Source: Actinomycetota bacterium (lineage in GTDB: Bacteria > Actinomycetota > Acidimicrobiia > Acidimicrobiales > Ilumatobacteraceae). From it: a stretch of DNA of 46,043 nt. Numbering within the stretch: position 1 is the stretch's first letter; the number at the start of each line of letters is the position of its first letter. Both the position numbers and the translations under genes were made by a program. Below the pieces are notes generated by a model, which saw only the letters and a program-made list of their open reading frames with translations, was not told the origin of the DNA and searched no databases. Shown in pieces: positions 42,107 to 46,043 of the stretch. The stretch covers positions 1-46,043 of the forward strand of contig VFZD01000004.1 in the NCBI GenBank assembly GCA_016871295.1. The letters run 5' to 3'.

Positions 42107-43942
42107 ATGTCTGTCAGCGAAACCGATTCGGAAGTCGCCGCGCGTCTCGAGTTCGAGCAGTCCCAGCGCAGCGAAGGCTGGAAACTTCTGCGCGGGTTGT
42201 TGCGCGACCAGCGGCGCAACCTGATCATCGGCGTGTTGATCGGCATCTCGTGGGCGTCGTTCAAAGTCGCAGTGCCGCAGGTCACGAAGTTCGCGATCAA
42301 CGAGGGCATCGAGAAAAACGGCCCGCTGTTGCGTTGGTCGTTGATCATCGCCGGGCTCGGCGTGCTCACCGGCGTCTTGTCGGGCTTCAGGCGTTATTTC
42401 GCTTTCCGCGAGAGTCGCTGGGCCGAAACTTTGTTGCGCGAAAAACTTTTTGGTCATGTCTTGAACCTCAACATCGGCTACCACGACAAAGCCCAGACGG
42501 GTCAGTTGATGAGTCGGGCATCCAGCGACCTGATGCAGATTCAGGGATTCATCGTGATGATTCCGATCACGATGTCGAATGTCATTCAGATCATCGCCGT
42601 GGCGGCGATCTTGTTCGTGACCGATCCCGTGTTGGCGGTGGTGGCGATGTTGCCACTGCCGTTCGTCAATCTCTCGGCACGCCGTTTCAGCAATCGAATC
42701 CACCCGGCGTCGATCGCCGTGCAGGCGGAGCAGGCCCAGTTGGCCAATGTCGTCGAAGAGTCGGTGTCGGGCGTTCGTGTGATCAAGGGTTTCGGCGCCG
42801 AACGGGTGCAGTTCGACAAACTCGAAAAAGAAGCCGACGACATCTTTTCCGAGTCGATGAAAGCCGCCAAGATTCGCAGCAACTTCATGCCGGCGATCGA
42901 TGTCTTGCCGGCCATCGGTGCCGTGGGTGTTCTCTTGGTGGGCGGGCATCGCGTCTTGTCGGGCCAACTCTCGATCGGCGACATGGTCGCTTTCAATGTC
43001 TATTTGACGCTGCTCGTCTGGCCATTGCGAAATGTCGGCATGATCATCGCCCTCGGTCAGCGGGCGGCTTCGGCGCTGGTGCGCATCAACGAGGTTCTAT
43101 CGACCGATTCTGAGATCGTCGACCCACCAGAGCCCCGTGAATTGCCCTCGCAAAACGGGCGACAGTTGGGCTCGGTGAAGTTCGATCGGGTGCAGTTTGG
43201 TTACGACCCGACCCGACCAGTGTTGAAAAACTTCAATCTCGACGTCGTCGCGGGCGAGTCGATTGCGATCGTCGGTGCGACGGCGTCGGGCAAGTCGACG
43301 GTGCCACGACTGCTGTTGCGCTTCTATGACACGAACAGCGGCCACGTCTTTTTGGACGGAGTCGACGTCCGCAAAATCAAATTGCACGAGCTTCGTCGTC
43401 AAATCAGCGTCGTCTTCGAGGACACCGTGCTGTTCAACGACTCGGTGAAAAGCAACATCGCCTTTGCCAAACCCGATGCGTCGCAGGCCGACATCGAGCG
43501 CGCGGCAAGACTGGCGGGCGCGCACGACTTCATTCTGCAATTGCCGAGCGGTTACAACACGGTTATCGGCGAGCGCGGGTTCTCGCTCTCGGGCGGCCAG
43601 CGTCAGCGCGTTGCGATCGCCCGTGCGATCATCTCCGATCCGCGGGTGTTGGTGCTCGACGATGCGACGAGCGCCGTCGACCCGAGCAAAGAAGGCGAGA
43701 TTCGCGAGGCGATGCGCACGGTGATGTCGGGCCGAACGACGATCGTCATCGCGCATCGACCCGGGACCATCGCCCTGGCTTCGCGTGTCGTGTTCATCGA
43801 CGACCAGACCGTCGCGGCGATCGGCAAGCACGAAGAACTCGTGGCGACGAACGCCCGCTACCGAGAAGTGCTCGCGAGCATGCAACAAACCGAAGACCTA
43901 CCCGCGAACTCTTCGCGCGAGTCGGCGAAAGCGACGAAATAA
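42107..43942 (+). CDS. ABC exporter half-transporter, first subunit (degenerate ATP site)
   Basis: A 611-residue protein with six N-terminal helices (residues ~30-330) and an ATPase domain (residues ~355-600). Walker A is GATASGKST (~389-397), the signature is LSGGQRQRVAIARA and Walker B is VLVLDDATSAVD. The residue after the Walker B aspartate is Asp in place of the catalytic Glu, so its own ATP site is likely slow. The following gene has the canonical Glu, which fits a heterodimeric exporter such as BmrCD or TM287/288. Substrate unknown. It starts 3 bases after the LLM gene. Confidence 0.95.
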   Translation: MSVSETDSEVAARLEFEQSQRSEGWKLLRGLLRDQRRNLIIGVLIGISWASFKVAVPQVTKFAINEGIEKNGPLLRWSLIIAGLGVLTGVLSGFRRYFAFRESRWAETLLREKLFGHVLNLNIGYHDKAQTGQLMSRASSDLMQIQGFIVMIPITMSNVIQIIAVAAILFVTDPVLAVVAMLPLPFVNLSARRFSNRIHPASIAVQAEQAQLANVVEESVSGVRVIKGFGAERVQFDKLEKEADDIFSESMKAAKIRSNFMPAIDVLPAIGAVGVLLVGGHRVLSGQLSIGDMVAFNVYLTLLVWPLRNVGMIIALGQRAASALVRINEVLSTDSEIVDPPEPRELPSQNGRQLGSVKFDRVQFGYDPTRPVLKNFNLDVVAGESIAIVGATASGKSTVPRLLLRFYDTNSGHVFLDGVDVRKIKLHELRRQISVVFEDTVLFNDSVKSNIAFAKPDASQADIERAARLAGAHDFILQLPSGYNTVIGERGFSLSGGQRQRVAIARAIISDPRVLVLDDATSAVDPSKEGEIREAMRTVMSGRTTIVIAHRPGTIALASRVVFIDDQTVAAIGKHEELVATNARYREVLASMQQTEDLPANSSRESAKATK

Positions 43943-43943
43943 C

Positions 43944-45731
43944 ATGTGGCACGCGGGCGGGGTCAGCGACGAAGATCGCCTGAGTCGCGCCCAGGCGCGC
44001 ACGATCTTGGGACGTGTCTTCAAAATGGCTTCGCCGTTTCGCAGGACGATGTATATCTCGTTCGGCTGCGTTCTGATGACCACGGCCGCCACGCTGGCCG
44101 CACCGGTGATCGTGCGGCACGGCATCGACGCGGGTATCCGGGCGAAAAATTCGAGCGAATTGAATCTTGCCGTCGTTCTCTATCTGGTCGTCGTCGCGCT
44201 CTCTTACATCTTCGGCCGTTTGCTTTTCGTGTTCGTCAATCGCACGGGCGAGTCGTTCTTGCGTCTGTTGCGTCTCGCGGTTTTCAGGCAGATGCAGCGG
44301 CAATCCATGGCGTTTTACGATCGCAACAAGGCCGGCGTTTTGGTCGCGCGAATGACCGCCGACATCGAGTCGATGTCTGAACTCGTGCAGTGGGGTTTGC
44401 TGCAGTTTTTGTCGGCGATCCTGATGCTCGTTTTCTCGATCGTCGTGTTGCTCTTTTTGAGTTGGCAGTTGACGATCGTCGCCCTGCTGGTGATGCCCGT
44501 TCTGGTCTTGTCGTCGGTCAAGTTTCAACGCGACTCGAATCGCGCCTATCTGACGGTGCGCGAGCGGGTCGGCGCCAACCTTTCGGCGTTGCAAGAGGGC
44601 ATCACGACCGTGCGAGTGATTCAGGCCTACGCCCAAGAAGACGAGGTCAAGCGCAAGTTCAAGATCTCGAATCGGTCGTTGTTCGCCGCGCACGAAAAGA
44701 GCGTTCGGGTTTCGACCTGGTACTTCGCGCTCGTCGAGTTCTCCGGCGTTCTCGCCACATCGCTGATGATCGGCATCGGCGGCTGGTTCGCGCACCGCGG
44801 CACAGTAACGCTCGGCACGGTCGTGGCGTTCGTGTTGCTGCTTTCCAGTTTGTTCGACCCGGTTCAACAACTTTCGCAGCTCTACAACACCGTGCAGTCG
44901 GCGGGGGCGGCACTCAACAAGTTGTTCGCGATCCTCGACGCCAAACCCGAAGTTGATGAACATCATTCGGCGGTCGATCTGCCAGACGTCGGTGAACTGA
45001 TGGTCACCGATGTCTCGTTCACCTATGCGGGCGCCGAGAGCGCGGCGCTCGAAGGTGTCTCGATCAAAGTTGGTGCTGGCGAAAAACTCGCCCTCGTCGG
45101 GCCGACCGGCGCGGGCAAGTCGACGTTGGCCAAACTGATGGCGCGTCTTTATGACCCGCAAAGCGGCACCGTCTCATTTGGTGGCGTCGACCTGAAGTTG
45201 GTGACGATGACGTCCCTTCGTCAACGCATCGCGGTGGTGCCCCAAGAGGGTTTCTTGTTCAACGGATCAATTCGCGACAATTTGCGCATCGCCCGCGCCG
45301 GCGCCACAGATGCCGAAATCGAAGCGGCGATTGCGGCGATCGGGGCGACCGAGCATTTCTCGCAATTCAGCGATGGTCTCGACACCGAGGTGCACGAGCG
45401 CGGCAGTCGTTTGTCGGCGGGCGAGCGACAATTGGTCGCGCTTGCGCGGGCCGCGCTCATCGACCCGGCGGTGCTGGTGCTCGACGAAGCGACCTCGAAT
45501 CTAGACCCAGGCACCGAGGCCGAAGTCGAGTACGCACTCGAGCGACTGATGGTGGGGCGCACCGTGATCGTCGTCGCGCACCGTTTGTCGACCGTGCAAA
45601 GAGCCGACAAAATCGCCGTGATCGTCGACGCCAAGATCGCCGAATACGGCAGTCACAGCGATCTGCTCGCGCGCAACGGTCACTACACCCAGCTCGCCCG
45701 CGCCTGGCAAAAATCCCACATCATTGTTTAG
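43944..45731 (+). CDS. ABC exporter half-transporter, second subunit
   Basis: A 595-residue protein from the ATG at 43944, one base after the previous stop. It has six membrane helices (residues ~25-310) and an ATPase domain with Walker A GPTGAGKST, signature LSAGERQLVALARA and Walker B VLVLDEATSNLD (Glu present), then VIVVAHRLSTV with the switch histidine. Its signature LSAGE pairs with the degenerate site of the partner, and the partner's LSGGQ completes this protein's canonical site. The pair likely forms an outward drug, lipid or peptide exporter. Everything upstream in the same frame is shadow of the first gene. Confidence 0.95.
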   Translation: MWHAGGVSDEDRLSRAQARTILGRVFKMASPFRRTMYISFGCVLMTTAATLAAPVIVRHGIDAGIRAKNSSELNLAVVLYLVVVALSYIFGRLLFVFVNRTGESFLRLLRLAVFRQMQRQSMAFYDRNKAGVLVARMTADIESMSELVQWGLLQFLSAILMLVFSIVVLLFLSWQLTIVALLVMPVLVLSSVKFQRDSNRAYLTVRERVGANLSALQEGITTVRVIQAYAQEDEVKRKFKISNRSLFAAHEKSVRVSTWYFALVEFSGVLATSLMIGIGGWFAHRGTVTLGTVVAFVLLLSSLFDPVQQLSQLYNTVQSAGAALNKLFAILDAKPEVDEHHSAVDLPDVGELMVTDVSFTYAGAESAALEGVSIKVGAGEKLALVGPTGAGKSTLAKLMARLYDPQSGTVSFGGVDLKLVTMTSLRQRIAVVPQEGFLFNGSIRDNLRIARAGATDAEIEAAIAAIGATEHFSQFSDGLDTEVHERGSRLSAGERQLVALARAALIDPAVLVLDEATSNLDPGTEAEVEYALERLMVGRTVIVVAHRLSTVQRADKIAVIVDAKIAEYGSHSDLLARNGHYTQLARAWQKSHIIV

Positions 45732-45896
45732 TGATTTTGATGGTGTCAAGGTCGCCGGTTTTTGAAAATTCGTCACCCGTCCTTCGACGGTTCCCGGCGA
45801 CGTGAAACGGCGCAACGAGCAGACGTGCGGGCCTCTACGGCCCTCGGCGGAACCCGCCGTTCGGCGGCGTGTGCGCGCAAACGTTCCCACGAACGC
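45732..45896. other. Non-coding stretch with a chain of hairpins
   Basis: No gene is recognised here. Inverted repeats follow one another: an outer GTCGCCGG/CCGGCGAC (45751-45758 with 45794-45801) enclosing CCGTC-cttc-GACGG (45777-45790); GGGCC-tctac-GGCCC (45829-45843); and CCGCC-gttc-GGCGG (45854-45867), whose first arm can also pair with GGCGG at 45846-45850. It may be a transcript 3' end or a structured RNA. No T-run marks a terminator. Confidence 0.4.
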
Positions 45897-46025
45897 GACG
45901 AGCGATTTTCCGTTTTGATTGTCCATCAAACTCAGGTTTGAACGAGGCGAGTGACCCGCCAATCCCATCGGATGGCCGTATTCGTGAATCCAGAGGCTCC
46001 AGAGTTCAAATTTTCTGTCGTAAAA
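45897..46025 (-). pseudogene. Probable metzincin-type metalloprotease remnant
   Basis: In the minus strand, codons from 46025 read FYDRKFELWSLWIHEYGH and continue PMGLAGHSPRSNLSLMDNQNGK. HEYGHPMGLAGH is an exact HExxHxxGxxH zinc motif (45951-45986), and the methionine nine residues after the third histidine is at the spacing of a matrixin Met-turn. An in-frame TAG at 46026-46028 interrupts the frame just upstream, and downstream the sequence stops looking like a protein. A fragment of a broken gene is the simplest reading; a frameshifted real gene continuing past the window is possible. Confidence 0.45.
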
Positions 46026-46043
46026 CTACTCAGATCCGCCGAA

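Noticed and set aside
40139-42967. A 942-codon open frame on the minus strand
   Set aside because: It lies antisense to the thioesterase and LLM genes, has a composition dominated by Arg, His, Asp and Gln, and no recognisable domain. It is a by-product of the codon bias of the real genes.
43794-45161. A 455-codon minus-strand open frame
   Set aside because: It is antisense to the second ABC subunit and shows no domain; only a shadow of codon bias.
45972-46043. A partial plus-strand gene starting MAVFVNPEAPEF
   Set aside because: It is the antisense of the HExxHxxGxxH fragment, has no ribosome site and no recognised similarity.

Overview
The window looks like a chromosomal piece of a small-genome, free-living actinobacterium, probably a freshwater member of the Acidimicrobiia. 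Several things point this way: enzymes tied to mycothiol (an MDMPI-type isomerase domain protein) and probably to F420 (a luciferase-like oxidoreductase); a homodimeric AceE pyruvate dehydrogenase; the KimA-like permease / CeoB / CeoC / OB-fold gene order known from mycobacteria; an actinobacterial HhH-GPD protein; and a heliorhodopsin very close to the freshwater actinobacterial HeR-48C12. Genes are packed tightly: 4-base ATGA overlaps and convergent stop codons that touch or share bases are common. No tRNA, rRNA, CRISPR array or insertion sequence was found.

Layout, left to right. 1-1051: a partial DUF4287 gene and a visibly AT-richer methyltransferase. 1054-2557: heliorhodopsin facing away from a DUF2889 gene. 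2635-7202: an S9 prolyl-oligopeptidase-type peptidase and a GH3 beta-glycosidase with a PA14 insert. 7129-10713 (minus): a metallo-beta-lactamase-fold hydrolase, sufC, sufS, sufU and a DUF2256-DUF3253 protein. 10791-12374: acyl-CoA dehydrogenase and a membrane-anchored protein. 12375-15715 (minus): a DsbA-like protein, an MDMPI-type protein, a 90-residue protein and a two-domain GT2 glycosyltransferase. 15773-16787: a small protein and an alpha/beta hydrolase without the nucleophilic serine. 16784-21065 (minus): aceE, an HhH-GPD protein and galE, each overlapping the next. 21164-23410: rnhA, an SDR and a DUF3445 protein. 23432-27207 (minus): a TIGR01777 epimerase, an FAD oxidoreductase, an SRPBCC protein and argJ. 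27222-30467: KimA-like permease facing away from two RCK proteins. 30476-31398 (minus): a TlpA-like lipoprotein and an OB-fold protein. 31621-38877: lpdA, the E2 acyltransferase, a LipB-LipA fusion, pirin, an M24 peptidase and a membrane protein. 38874-40259 (minus): an amidase. 40307-45731: a thioesterase, an LLM oxidoreductase and a heterodimeric ABC exporter. The right end holds structured intergenic DNA and what looks like a metalloprotease remnant.

The most notable observation is the lipoprotein thioredoxin at 30829-31398. It is a single open frame interrupted by one TGA, placed exactly at the first cysteine of the CxxC active site (APG-[TGA]-R-T-C). Nineteen bases downstream lies a hairpin with a 7-bp stem, a GGUC loop and a possible bulged U, which resembles a bacterial SECIS element. 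I read it as a candidate selenoprotein with a UxxC centre. TGA is an ordinary stop elsewhere in the window, so global recoding does not explain it; a point mutation or sequencing error cannot be excluded.

Functionally, the window combines central metabolism (pyruvate dehydrogenase E1, E2 and E3 plus a fused lipoate-making enzyme), Fe-S cluster assembly (sufCSU without sufBD), potassium homeostasis, acyl-CoA turnover and light sensing.
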